A DNA stretch of 64,000 bases, taken from Novosphingobium sp. 32-60-15 (GTDB taxonomy: Bacteria > Pseudomonadota > Alphaproteobacteria > Sphingomonadales > Sphingomonadaceae). The notes under the pieces were generated by a model that had not been told where the DNA came from, made no database searches, and saw only the letters and a list, made by a program, of their open reading frames with translations. Position 1 is the stretch's first letter, and each line of letters starts with the position of its first letter. The position numbers and the translations under genes were made by a program. Shown piece after piece: positions 18,027 through 26,551 of the stretch. The DNA is taken from assembly GCF_002280675.1 (NCBI RefSeq), contig NZ_NCEN01000005.1:1-64000 (forward strand), in the 5' to 3' direction.

Positions 18027-18953
18027 TTAACGCCCACCCGCGCGGTGCAATATTGCGGCTTTGCGTTCGGCGGTTACAGGAGCTAGCGCTGCAGCCAGTT
18101 CATCAAACGGCGTGTGCTCAACTGTTGTTGTATAACTGTCGAGTTTGCGACCGGCATAACCTCTCAGATCGCGGGGAGAGAGTTTGTCGAAGCCTTTGCG
18201 CAACCGGTCCTGTCGATCAGGCGAAAGGCGTGTGCTGACGACAAATGGCGGATACGGCATCGGCGCACTGCGCGCGAGGACGCGAAAGTTTTCAACGCCC
18301 GGAATGCCTGCGCGCAACGCCCGGTCGAATGAATCGAACGACAGCGCTGCGGCGTCCACTTCACCGGCCCGTAATGCTGCAAGGCTGTTGGGGTGGCTTC
18401 CGGTAAGCCGCACGGCGGCAAGATCACGCGCAGGATCAACCCCTGCGGCTATCATCATCGATACAGGCATCAGGAAAGACGAGGTGGAGTTAAGATCGCC
18501 AAACGCGACACTCCGGCCCTTCAGATCTGAGATCGTGCGCAGTGGCGACGTTTCGGGCACGAAAATTCCAGCGTAGTAAAGCGATTTTCCGCCGCGCACA
18601 CCCACCGCCAGCAAGTCGGCACAGCCGCGCTGGTGCGCTTGCAAATACGCTGCCGGACCAACGAAGGCCACATCTGCACTCCCGGTGCACAGCGCTTCGA
18701 CTGCGGCACTGTAGGATTGGGTAACACTGAGATCGAAGGTCATGCCGGTCGATTCCGAAAGTGTGGCAAACAGTGGCTGAAAATCGGCAAGAGTCCCGCT
18801 GGCCGTTCCGCCGTCTGCCGGGATAAGCACCACTTTGACGGGCGTATTGCCTGTGCTTGCAGGGCAGCCGGTGAGCGACAAAAACAAGGCAAGAAGCACC
18901 AGCCCGATACCGAGCATGCTTCCTATTCCGTCTTTGCCAATGTCCAGTCTCAT
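18027..18953 (-). CDS. phnD: Phosphonate/phosphite-type ABC transporter substrate-binding lipoprotein
   Basis: The 308-residue protein has an N-terminal signal with a lipobox-like LSLTGC, so it is probably anchored by lipid on the periplasmic side. The rest is a PhnD/PtxB-type binding protein: VVLIPADGG, the loop EALCTGSADVAFVGP and FGDLNSTSSFLMP, where Ser and Thr residues contact the oxyanion in characterised relatives. The family binds phosphonates, phosphite, hypophosphite or aminoethylphosphonate. There is no C-P lyase, phosphonatase or phosphite dehydrogenase gene in the window. It lies about 110 bases after the TonB receptor gene on the same strand. Confidence 0.9.
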   Translation of the reverse strand: MRLDIGKDGIGSMLGIGLVLLALFLSLTGCPASTGNTPVKVVLIPADGGTASGTLADFQPLFATLSESTGMTFDLSVTQSYSAAVEALCTGSADVAFVGPAAYLQAHQRGCADLLAVGVRGGKSLYYAGIFVPETSPLRTISDLKGRSVAFGDLNSTSSFLMPVSMMIAAGVDPARDLAAVRLTGSHPNSLAALRAGEVDAAALSFDSFDRALRAGIPGVENFRVLARSAPMPYPPFVVSTRLSPDRQDRLRKGFDKLSPRDLRGYAGRKLDSYTTTVEHTPFDELAAALAPVTAERKAAILHRAGGR

Positions 18954-19029
18954 GTCACCGCCATGGCCGCAGCTACGCTCCGGCTATGACAATCAAGTGA
19001 CCCATCAGGAACTTGGCAGAAGGAAGGAA

Positions 19030-19055
19030 GGGCACCAGCATTTACGCCGGTGCCC
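19030..19055 (-). terminator. Hairpin between the TonB receptor gene and phnD
   Basis: GGGCACC and GGTGCCC pair around a short interrupted loop just after the receptor stop. There is no T run on the minus strand beyond a T/C-rich stretch, so it may act as a partial terminator or processing site that lowers expression of phnDCE relative to the receptor. Confidence 0.5.
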
Positions 19056-19063
19056 TCGCCGGT

Positions 19064-21259
19064 TCAGAACGTCGTCGTGTATGAAACGTAGACGCTGCGT
19101 GGCTTGCCTTCGAACGGGTAGCCGTAGAAGTAGCTCGGGCTGGTCGTGGTGATTTCACCGCGCACAAACGCCGAACTGAAACGCTGGTTACCGTAGCCGT
19201 AACGCTCGGCGTATTTCTCGTCGAGAATGTTGACAAGGCGCACCTGGAAGCGGTGCTGGCGGTCTTCGCCTGCCCACCAGCCAAGCGACCCGTTAACGAC
19301 CAGATAATTGCCGAAGTTCTTCCGCAGGCTTCCACCAATGCCGCCGGTTGAAAACTCTGGTCCCTGATAGCGGGGGAACAGATTGATGTGCCAACGCTGG
19401 TCTGGCGAATTCCAGGCGAGGGTGCCCTGGATCATGTATTCTGGCGTTTCGTTGATCTGAAGCAGCGAGCCCTTCAACCGCGCTTGCTGCTTGGTGAAGC
19501 CGGCGTTGAGCGACCACTGTTCACCAATCGCAAGATTGAAGTCTGCGGTTATGCCACGGATCTGAGTCAGTGCAGTGTTGTTGAAGTAAGTGTTGGGGGT
19601 CAGCCCGGATGTGGTTTGAATGCGGGCCGTGATATCGGTGCGGAACGCGCCGATTTCCGCGCTGATGGTCAGATCACCCGACGTGTGCTGATACCCGAAT
19701 GCGCCGTTGTACGTCTTGGTCGTTTCGGGCTGCAAAGCAGGGTTGCCCACCGTTGTGGGGCTGTCGGCGAACAGTTCGTTGGTTTTGGGCAGGCTGTAGG
19801 ATGTGCCGCCATTGGCGCGGATATAGAAATCGCCTATGGGCTGGCGCACACCGAACTTCCAGATGAACTTGCTGTCGAATACCTTCGAGAAGTCAACGCG
19901 GCCTGCAAGGCTGATGTTGGTTGAAGGGCTGAAAGGCAAGCGTGGACGCAGGTCGAGATAGACGCCCGTCGTGGTGTTCCAGTCGCTGTTGATCGGGAAA
20001 ACAGGGTCTGAGTCATTGCGGTAGGACACCACCTGGACGCCCGCGACAGCTTCACCCACTTCGGGCAAAGTGATGGTGTTGCGGAAGTTTGCGCCAAGTT
20101 CCTTGAAGCCTGAAACCTTTGAATCTGCGCCAAAACCTTTGTTGGGATAGGCAATTGAACGGCCAGTTGCCGTGCCAAAGGAAATTGCGCGCCCGTTCTG
20201 CGTATCGAAGCAGCCGGTTCTGACACGGCAGATTTCGGCAAAGGTTTCGGTGTTGTTGAGCTTCGGGTTGCTCCAGTACAGATCAAGCTGGCTGGTCAAG
20301 GCATCCGACCATTTGTGCAGGATGCTGCCATCGATAATGGGATAGCGTACGCGGTTGGGCGAATAGGTTTCGTTGTCCGGAAACGCGTCCGAGAATTCGA
20401 TTTGGGTATACTGGGCGTTCAGGCGCACTTCGGTGTCATCTGTGGGCTTGAACAGGTACTTCACGCCCACATTGTTGCGGTTCAGCGTATACTTCTGGAC
20501 GCCGCCTGCAAGACGGACGTTGTCCACAAAGTCTGCCGGATTGAAGATACGCGGGCCGTCGGTGTTCTGGCTGCTGCCATAGACCATTACGCTATGCGCG
20601 CCGCCTTCACCATCCAGCGCCATGCGGGCATTGCCCCACAATTCGCGCGAATTGAACGAGCCGTAGCTTGCGCCCAGTTCAACCTTGTTCGTACCATCGG
20701 GGCGCTTGGTGCGGATGCTGACCACGCCGATGCCGCCGTTCGATCCGAAGAACAGGCTGTTGCCGCCACGGAAGACTTCCACATGGTCGATCATGTGCGG
20801 ATCGATGGTGGTGGTGCCCCAGATTTCTTCCAGCGCCGGGCCGCGGTCATAGAGTGGCACGCCGTCGAGAACGACCAGTGTGTCACGGTCGCCGCCGCCA
20901 TCAAGGCGGATCGTGTATTCGCCTTCATCGGGCGAATAACCGATGTTGGCACCCTTGATCAGGAACTGGGCGAGTTCGGCAAAGTTGCTGGCGCCACTTG
21001 CGGCGATTTGCTGCGCGTCAACGATCTGCACATAGTTGCCATAGATAGCGGCTTGCTGTGCCTGCGGTGTTGCGGTTGCGCGAACGCCGGTGACGACGAT
21101 ATTGGACCGGTTGCCTTGTTCAGCATCCGCATCTTCAGCAGCAGGAACTGCCCCTTGCGCGGTGGCTTGTTCATCGGCGGCAAGGGCAAGCGCCGGGTAA
21201 GCGCTGCACGAAAGCATAAGTGCAGCGGCAGTCAGCCGCAGCGTCGGCACAGTGATCAT
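19064..21259 (-). CDS. TonB-dependent outer-membrane receptor of the phosphorus-scavenging operon
   Basis: The 731-residue protein has a signal peptide (about 1-28), a TonB-box-like NIVVTGVRA, a plug domain (about 65-185, with LVVLDGVPLYDRGP and VEVFRGGNSLFFGSNG) and a 22-strand-type barrel ending in a terminal Phe (YVSYTTTF). It would import a ligand with energy from TonB. Because it heads the run phnD-phnC-phnE-plc-phoD and has a Pho-box-like site about 95 bases upstream, I infer a phosphorus-containing ligand, such as an organophosphate or phosphonate, rather than a siderophore. The ligand itself is not shown by sequence. Confidence 0.9.
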   Translation of the reverse strand: MITVPTLRLTAAALMLSCSAYPALALAADEQATAQGAVPAAEDADAEQGNRSNIVVTGVRATATPQAQQAAIYGNYVQIVDAQQIAASGASNFAELAQFLIKGANIGYSPDEGEYTIRLDGGGDRDTLVVLDGVPLYDRGPALEEIWGTTTIDPHMIDHVEVFRGGNSLFFGSNGGIGVVSIRTKRPDGTNKVELGASYGSFNSRELWGNARMALDGEGGAHSVMVYGSSQNTDGPRIFNPADFVDNVRLAGGVQKYTLNRNNVGVKYLFKPTDDTEVRLNAQYTQIEFSDAFPDNETYSPNRVRYPIIDGSILHKWSDALTSQLDLYWSNPKLNNTETFAEICRVRTGCFDTQNGRAISFGTATGRSIAYPNKGFGADSKVSGFKELGANFRNTITLPEVGEAVAGVQVVSYRNDSDPVFPINSDWNTTTGVYLDLRPRLPFSPSTNISLAGRVDFSKVFDSKFIWKFGVRQPIGDFYIRANGGTSYSLPKTNELFADSPTTVGNPALQPETTKTYNGAFGYQHTSGDLTISAEIGAFRTDITARIQTTSGLTPNTYFNNTALTQIRGITADFNLAIGEQWSLNAGFTKQQARLKGSLLQINETPEYMIQGTLAWNSPDQRWHINLFPRYQGPEFSTGGIGGSLRKNFGNYLVVNGSLGWWAGEDRQHRFQVRLVNILDEKYAERYGYGNQRFSSAFVRGEITTTSPSYFYGYPFEGKPRSVYVSYTTTF

Positions 21260-21351
21260 TGATCGTCCCCATTGTTGTTCGAATGATGGAGGCCCCCCTT
21301 TGCCGCGATTGATTCGCGCGGTTCGGGCTGGCCAGCTTCGGAGCGGGAGCT

Positions 21352-21369
21352 AGGCCAGACACATGACAG
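21352..21369 (-). promoter_or_regulatory. Pho-box-like site upstream of the TonB receptor operon
   Basis: Read on the minus strand, CTGTCATgtgtCTGGCCT matches the PhoB recognition pattern of two 7-base half-sites CTGTCAT with a 4-base spacer: the first half is perfect and the second matches 5 of 7. It lies about 93 bases before the receptor start. The downstream genes (PhnDCE importer, phospholipase C, PhoD) are classic Pho-regulon members, which supports the call. Confidence 0.65.
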
Positions 21370-21383
21370 CAATGTGAAATAAA

Positions 21384-21410
21384 CTCATTTTTACCAATTT
21401 ATAAAATGAG
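21384..21410. promoter_or_regulatory. Perfect inverted repeat, candidate RpiR operator
   Basis: CTCATTTT and AAAATGAG form 8-bp perfect arms separated by 11 bases in the AT-rich region between the divergent TonB receptor and rpiR-family genes. The position fits an operator for the adjacent RpiR-type regulator. This is inference from symmetry and place only. Confidence 0.5.
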
Positions 21411-21496
21411 ACAAAATCAGTAAGACTTTCATTACGCTGAAACAATGTTAGATAAAGGCGATGGGTGCCGTTCGCGGCTGTGGAGAAAGCCAAGCT

Positions 21497-22369
21497 ATGC
21501 GGACTGATGTAAATCCAGCCTCACCTGTCGAAAATGCTTTGACGAGAATTCGCGCAGCCCTGCCGCAAATGTCGAGAATTGCGGGAAGGATAGCCGGTTA
21601 TGTCCTAGACAATCCTGCCGAAGTGGTCGGCATGTCGATCACTGAACTGGCTGATGTGACAGAGGCCAGCGAAGGGAGCGTAATCAATTTCTGCCGGGGA
21701 ATCGGGCTCAGCGGATTCCAGCATCTAAAATTGAGCTTGGCTCAGGAAATTGTCCAACCAGTCCAGTTCATTCACGAAGACTTGTCGCGGGATGACACGA
21801 CTGAGGCGGTGTGCCGCAAGGTTTTCCATTCCGGTATTCAGGCCCTGCGCGATTCGCTTTCTGTGCTTGACCCAAAGGCTTTGGCAGCCGCGGTCGATAT
21901 CATCCGCACGGCAAAACGCGTGGAGATTTACGGTATCGGATCATCCGCACCTATCGCCGAGGACGTGCATTACCGGATGCTGCGGATCGGCCTTGATGCC
22001 CGCGTGGTCACGGACAGTCACATCCAGGCAATTTCGGCATCGCGCTGCGGACCGGACGTTGCGGCGCTGACAATTTCGCACAGCGGTTCCACAAATGAAA
22101 CAGTTGCGTCTACCCGCCTTGCGCATGAGGCGGGCGCGAAGACTGTGGTGATCACCAACTTCGGGCGCTCACCCATACAGGCGTTCGCCGACATTGTGCT
22201 GTTTACGATGGCCCGCGAAACGCGCTTTCGGACCGAAGCCATGACCAGCCGAATTGCTCAACTTTGCGTCATCGACGCTCTAATCGCAGCATTGGCACTG
22301 GCCGATTATGAACGCTCGACCGAGATACTTCGGCAAACCTTTGACGTTCTTTCCATTAAGCGCTTTTGA
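21497..22369 (+). CDS. RpiR-family transcriptional regulator with SIS domain
   Basis: The roughly 290-residue protein has an N-terminal helix-turn-helix of the RpiR type (SITELADVTEASEGSVINFC) followed by a SIS sugar-phosphate-binding domain (VEIYGIGSSAPIAEDVHYR, ISHSGSTNETVAST, VVITNFGRSPIQAFAD). RpiR proteins sense phosphosugars or related phosphorylated ligands. I prefer the ATG at 21497, with GGAGA about 12 bases upstream, over an in-frame ATG at 21461 whose AAAGG is too close. It is divergent from the TonB receptor operon, so control of that operon is plausible. Confidence 0.88.
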   Translation: MRTDVNPASPVENALTRIRAALPQMSRIAGRIAGYVLDNPAEVVGMSITELADVTEASEGSVINFCRGIGLSGFQHLKLSLAQEIVQPVQFIHEDLSRDDTTEAVCRKVFHSGIQALRDSLSVLDPKALAAAVDIIRTAKRVEIYGIGSSAPIAEDVHYRMLRIGLDARVVTDSHIQAISASRCGPDVAALTISHSGSTNETVASTRLAHEAGAKTVVITNFGRSPIQAFADIVLFTMARETRFRTEAMTSRIAQLCVIDALIAALALADYERSTEILRQTFDVLSIKRF

Positions 22370-22796
22370 TAAGCACAATTGCAAAGGCGCGTGAATTGGT
22401 CGCGCGCTGGATCTCGTGCAGCAGCGAGCTTTGAATTGCTTCATTGTGCGCACGCCACAGATCAAGGCTGATACGCAAAGGACGTCACTGGCACCGTATA
22501 TCTCTGGCGCATCTGAAGCAGTTTTTCGTGCTTGCTGCAGGACAGGCCCGATCGTGGCGAAGTGAGGATGCTCTGCAAGGTTCAAATGCGGTTCGGCCAA
22601 GCGGGGGCGCCATAAAAATACGCACAACCAGCGTCTTTAGGCCCCAACACCCCGGCTTCCTTCGAAGCGTGTGTCGGCAATCATCCAAGTCTTGAGAACG
22701 ATTGCGGTATCGGAGCAATCTAACGTCGTGTCGCTCCAAAACACTCCAATCGTTCTTTTCACCTTTTTGCTTTTGAGCTTGCTGCGGGATGTATTT
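22370..22796. other. Intergenic region without a recognisable gene
   Basis: This 427-base stretch lies between the rpiR-family gene and a minus-strand tetR. Short open frames exist on both strands but none has a convincing start, ribosome binding site or recognisable product. A T-rich tract lies near 22750. I see no convincing terminator, repeat or RNA gene. Confidence 0.5.
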
Positions 22797-23336
22797 TCAG
22801 AGCGTCTGCAAGCCATCGAGCAACGCAACCAGGCCGTCGGAAAAGGTGGTATCCAGATCCATCATTCCGGCAAGATGCTCGTGCATACTGCGCGATTGTT
22901 CATAGACAACCCAGCCCAGCGTCAGCGCGAGTACCGAAGCAATAGCGCCCAGCGCCTCGGCTTCAGCCATGCCCAGCGCAATCAGCCGTGCGGTAATCCT
23001 ACCTGCAATCTCTGGCGAGCGCGGCTCGTCGGGCGGGGCAATTGCGCAAAGACGCGCGGAATCGCGATAATCGAGCAGAACTGCGCGAAACTGGCGGCCG
23101 AGCGCTTCGAGCCATGCACGCGGCGACTTGCACTGATCTGCGTAAGTATAGGCAGAGGCGTAAAATTGCGCAGCCATCAGCGCGTAGAGCCGGTCCTTGT
23201 CGGCGACATGCCAATAGAGCGCCGAGGCCCTGACTCCGAGTTTGGCTGCCAAAGTACGCATCGACAGCCCGTCAAGCCCTTCGGCCTGCAACAGCTCGAG
23301 GGCGGCTTGGGTGATCTGTGGGGCATCAAGCTTCAT
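22797..23336 (-). CDS. TetR-family repressor, likely of the Rieske oxygenase gene
   Basis: The 179-residue protein has an N-terminal TetR helix-turn-helix (LSMRTLAAKLGVRASALYWH) and a C-terminal ligand-binding domain of the classic TetR_C type. It is divergent from the Rieske oxygenase gene. The 84-base gap contains inverted repeats with the half-site TGAAC, which are well placed to be its operators and would let it repress both genes. The inducer is unknown but is probably a substrate or product of the oxygenase. Confidence 0.9.
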   Translation of the reverse strand: MKLDAPQITQAALELLQAEGLDGLSMRTLAAKLGVRASALYWHVADKDRLYALMAAQFYASAYTYADQCKSPRAWLEALGRQFRAVLLDYRDSARLCAIAPPDEPRSPEIAGRITARLIALGMAEAEALGAIASVLALTLGWVVYEQSRSMHEHLAGMMDLDTTFSDGLVALLDGLQTL

Positions 23337-23361
23337 TGATACACTGTGAGCAGTGCGAGGG

Positions 23362-23400
23362 CACTTGACAAGTGAACGTTGTTCATTGAACCTTGTTCAA
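23362..23400. promoter_or_regulatory. Cluster of inverted repeats, candidate TetR operators
   Basis: Three adjacent dyads fill the gap between the divergent tetR and oxygenase genes: CACTTgacAAGTG (23362-23374), TGAACgttGTTCA (23373-23385) and TTGAACcttGTTCAA (23386-23400). The last two share TGAAC-N3-GTTCA and sit head to tail. TTGACA at 23365-23370 could be the -35 element of the oxygenase promoter, so bound repressor would cover it. Confidence 0.75.
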
Positions 23401-23420
23401 TAAAGAAAACGGAGAGTGCC

Positions 23421-24440
23421 ATGACCTATGTTCGCAATGCCTGGTATGTTGCCGGTTGGACTCCCGATATGCCGCGCAATGAACCCAGTGCTATGTCCAT
23501 CCTTGGCGAGCCAGTGGTGCTGTGGTGGGCCGATGGTGTGTTGCGCGCCCTTGAGGATCGCTGCTTGCACCGCCTTGCGCCGCTGTCGAAGGGACGTTGT
23601 GAGGGGGCTTCGTTGCGCTGCATGTATCACGGCCTGCGTTATGACGCAGACGGACAGTGCGTGGAAATCCCGGGACAGGACAAGATCCCCGATGGTGCGC
23701 GTATCCGGTCCTATCCGGTGGTGGACCGCCATAGCTGGGCGTGGGTGTGGATGGGCGACCCGGCTCTGGCCGATCCAGCCTTGATCCCGCCCGCTGTCGG
23801 TTTTGACAATCCCGACTATATCCTTGGTCGTGGCTTTCTTGATTACGCGGCCGAGGCTTCATTAATCAACGACAATCTCCTCGATTTCAGCCACTTGACC
23901 TATGTTCATGCCGCCAGTTTTCAGGCCACTGGGGTGTTCGCTGACAGCCTGCCCAAAATCACACCACTGGAGCGTGGCATCCGTGTCGAACGCTGGGTTA
24001 CCGATGCTCCGGGCCTGCCGCAGCGTGGCGGCAGTGGCCCGGCTGATGTGTGGTCCACATACGATTTTCTGATCCCCGGAGTTCTGTTGATGACCGGCGG
24101 AAACTTCCCTGTTGGCACCGCGCAAGCGAGCAATTTTGGGCCGCCCGATTTTGCGCTGGTTGAAGGTGGCACCACATTTACGAGCCAGGCCGTCACGCCC
24201 ACCGGTGATGGCACCGCACGCTATTTCTTTTCGTGGGGGCCGCACCGCGACCACGGCGATGAAGCCATGCGTGACGCCTTGATGGAAGTGGCGGCGATGG
24301 CCTTTGCCGAAGACAAGGCCATGATCGAAGGCCAGCAAAAGGTGATCAACGCCACGCAGAACCCAAAAATCATGCCAACGGTTCACGACAAGGGCGTAAC
24401 GATTTACAACCGGCTGGTGGAGCGACTGGCAGCAGCTTGA
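23421..24440 (+). CDS. Rieske non-heme iron oxygenase, vanillate O-demethylase oxygenase-like
   Basis: The 339-residue protein is the oxygenase component of a Rieske system of the VanA/aromatic O-demethylase type. The [2Fe-2S] ligands are C48-x-H50 and C67-x2-H70 (RCLHRLAP, CMYHG), and the mononuclear iron site is D155-x2-H158-x4-H163 (DFSHLTYVH). Relatives remove methyl groups from methoxyaromatics or hydroxylate aromatics, and need a ferredoxin reductase. No reductase gene is adjacent, so one must be encoded elsewhere. I chose the ATG at 23421 with GGAGAG upstream. The operator cluster and the divergent TetR gene indicate repression lifted by an aromatic inducer. Confidence 0.88.
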   Translation: MTYVRNAWYVAGWTPDMPRNEPSAMSILGEPVVLWWADGVLRALEDRCLHRLAPLSKGRCEGASLRCMYHGLRYDADGQCVEIPGQDKIPDGARIRSYPVVDRHSWAWVWMGDPALADPALIPPAVGFDNPDYILGRGFLDYAAEASLINDNLLDFSHLTYVHAASFQATGVFADSLPKITPLERGIRVERWVTDAPGLPQRGGSGPADVWSTYDFLIPGVLLMTGGNFPVGTAQASNFGPPDFALVEGGTTFTSQAVTPTGDGTARYFFSWGPHRDHGDEAMRDALMEVAAMAFAEDKAMIEGQQKVINATQNPKIMPTVHDKGVTIYNRLVERLAAA

Positions 24441-24469
24441 TCGAAGTGATCGCACCCCCGTGGCCAGCC

Positions 24470-26551
24470 TCATTTCGCGGCGGCGATAAAGCGGGCCTCA
24501 TCTGCCAGAAAGGCGCGGATCGCTTCGACATCGTCGTCGGGCAGTTCGGCGCCGAATTGGGGCATGCCATTGCCCAGCAAGGCCCCAGCTTTTACCACGG
24601 TACGAAACGCTTCTGTGTCATGCATCACCAGCGACCTTCGTAGATCGGGCAATACCTGACCGCTGATTGCGCCAAAGCCGTGGCATGCAGCGCAAAAGAC
24701 GCCGTATTTCTCGGAACCCCGGCGCAGGACGGCCTTGTCACGGGTTACCGGATCGGGCGGGCTGACCGGATCGGGCGCGGTGTCCACGCGATCATACGTC
24801 AAACGTCCGCCCAGTTTGAACACCAGCACTCGGCCGGTTGGCAAGCCTTTGCGCTGGGGCGAACTTAATCCGCCTGCCAGCCAGTGCGCGCCGCCGTTGC
24901 CAATGGCAATCGCGACGTATTGGGTGCCGCCGATGCGATACGTGATCGGCCCGCCCATGGCGGTTGCCTGGGCATCGAATGTCCAAACTGGTTTGCCGGT
25001 CACCGCGTTGATTGCGCGGAAAATGCCGTCGGCGCCTGATTGGAATACGAGATTGCCGTCCGTGGCCAAGAGCCCGCCATTTCCGGCAAAGGCATAGTCC
25101 AGCGCCCATGCCGGTTTTTGCGCGCCAATGTCCCACGCGATCAGCTTTGCATGAACGCTTCTTGCAATCCCGGCGCGCACGGCATTGTCTTGCGGAATAC
25201 CGCCGCCCGGCATCAACCCGCTGGCGCGCGAGTTGGCTATTGGCATATACTGCGGATCGGCTTGAAAGGTGGCCGCGTAATCCTGGGTGGGAATGTAGGC
25301 GAGATTGGTCTTTGGATTGTAAGCCATCGGCTGCCAGCTGTGCGCGCCCATGCCGGTGGGATGCACCATAACGCGTGTGTTACCCGGATAACGCGCCTCC
25401 GGATTTTCCAGTGGCCGTCCCGTTTCAAGGTCGATGCCGTATGCCCAGCTGATCGGTTCGCCTTTTGGCGTATCGGCAGTCTTGGCCATCGGCACGATAT
25501 TGCCTGCCGAAAGCAGCTTTCCGGTCACCCGGTCGATCACATAGAAGAACCCGTTCTTGGGTGCTTGCATAAACACTTTGTGCGGTTTTCCGGCGACCGT
25601 CACATCGGCAAGGATGATCGATTGGGTGGCGGTGGCGTCCCAAGTGTCCCCCGGGGTTGCCTGATAGTGCCAGCGATACTGGCCTGTTTGCGCATCCAGC
25701 GCGACAATCGATGCGAGAAACCAGTTGTCGCCTTTGTCGGCTGATCGCACCTGCCGGTTCCAGGGTGATCCGTTGCCGACGCCGATGTACACTTGGCCGA
25801 GCGCAGCGTCATACGTAATCGAATCCCATACGGTGCCGCCGCCGCCTTGCTTCCACCATTCGCCCGCCCATGTCTCGGCCACTTTCGCCATGATCGGATC
25901 GGACGCTGCGTTATCGGGGCCATTGGCCGGATTGCCCGGAACGGTGAAAAACCGCCAGGCGAGTTTGCCCGTATCGGCATCATAGGCGGTGACATATCCG
26001 CGAGCGCCAAGGTCTGCTCCGCTGTTCCCGATCAGCACAAGATTGTCCGCCACCCGCGGCGCGCCGGTGATGACATAGGGCCAATCACCGCCGTCCAGTG
26101 TTTGCGTGGACCAGGCTTGTTTCCCGGTTTTGGCATCAACCGCGATCAGCCTGCCGTCCAGCGCCGCCACAAAGATCCGGCCATTGCGATAGGCCAAACC
26201 CCGATTGACCGCATCGCAGCACGCTCTCGCCCCGACGGAGCGATCAACGGCAGGATCAAATACCCACAAGGGTTTGCCATTGGTTGCGTCAAGTGCATAG
26301 ACCACGCTCCAAGCCGATGTGACATAGAGCACGCCGTCTACTTCCAGCGGCGTCGCTTCCACCCCGCGCCCGTCGCGCATGTCGAAACGCCATGCCAATC
26401 CCAGTTGCGCGACGGTTTCGACATTGATCTGGTTCAGCGGACTGAACCGCTGTTCGCTTCCGTCTCGGCCATAGCTGGTCCAGTGTTCGTCCGGCGCGGA
26501 AGCGCCGGTCAGTGTCAACGCGGTAATGATAAATGCGTTACGCAACTTCAT
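24470..26551 (-). CDS. PQQ-dependent quinohemoprotein alcohol dehydrogenase
   Basis: The 693-residue periplasmic enzyme has a signal peptide (about 1-20), a PQQ beta-propeller domain (about 22-590) and a C-terminal cytochrome c domain with the heme motif CAACH. The vicinal disulfide CC in ARACCDAVNRG, which stacks on PQQ, is present, as are repeated tryptophan-docking motifs such as GKPLWVFD. The layout matches type II quinohemoprotein dehydrogenases that oxidise alcohols and pass electrons through heme c. It is the last gene of the CitE-MFS-dehydrogenase operon and its start overlaps the MFS gene by 14 bases. I infer an aromatic or side-chain alcohol as substrate. Confidence 0.92.
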   Translation of the reverse strand: MKLRNAFIITALTLTGASAPDEHWTSYGRDGSEQRFSPLNQINVETVAQLGLAWRFDMRDGRGVEATPLEVDGVLYVTSAWSVVYALDATNGKPLWVFDPAVDRSVGARACCDAVNRGLAYRNGRIFVAALDGRLIAVDAKTGKQAWSTQTLDGGDWPYVITGAPRVADNLVLIGNSGADLGARGYVTAYDADTGKLAWRFFTVPGNPANGPDNAASDPIMAKVAETWAGEWWKQGGGGTVWDSITYDAALGQVYIGVGNGSPWNRQVRSADKGDNWFLASIVALDAQTGQYRWHYQATPGDTWDATATQSIILADVTVAGKPHKVFMQAPKNGFFYVIDRVTGKLLSAGNIVPMAKTADTPKGEPISWAYGIDLETGRPLENPEARYPGNTRVMVHPTGMGAHSWQPMAYNPKTNLAYIPTQDYAATFQADPQYMPIANSRASGLMPGGGIPQDNAVRAGIARSVHAKLIAWDIGAQKPAWALDYAFAGNGGLLATDGNLVFQSGADGIFRAINAVTGKPVWTFDAQATAMGGPITYRIGGTQYVAIAIGNGGAHWLAGGLSSPQRKGLPTGRVLVFKLGGRLTYDRVDTAPDPVSPPDPVTRDKAVLRRGSEKYGVFCAACHGFGAISGQVLPDLRRSLVMHDTEAFRTVVKAGALLGNGMPQFGAELPDDDVEAIRAFLADEARFIAAAK

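Noticed and set aside
22280..22627. 115-codon minus-strand frame in the gap after the rpiR-family gene
   Set aside because: It overlaps the 3' end of the regulator, has no ribosome binding site that I can see and no recognisable domain.
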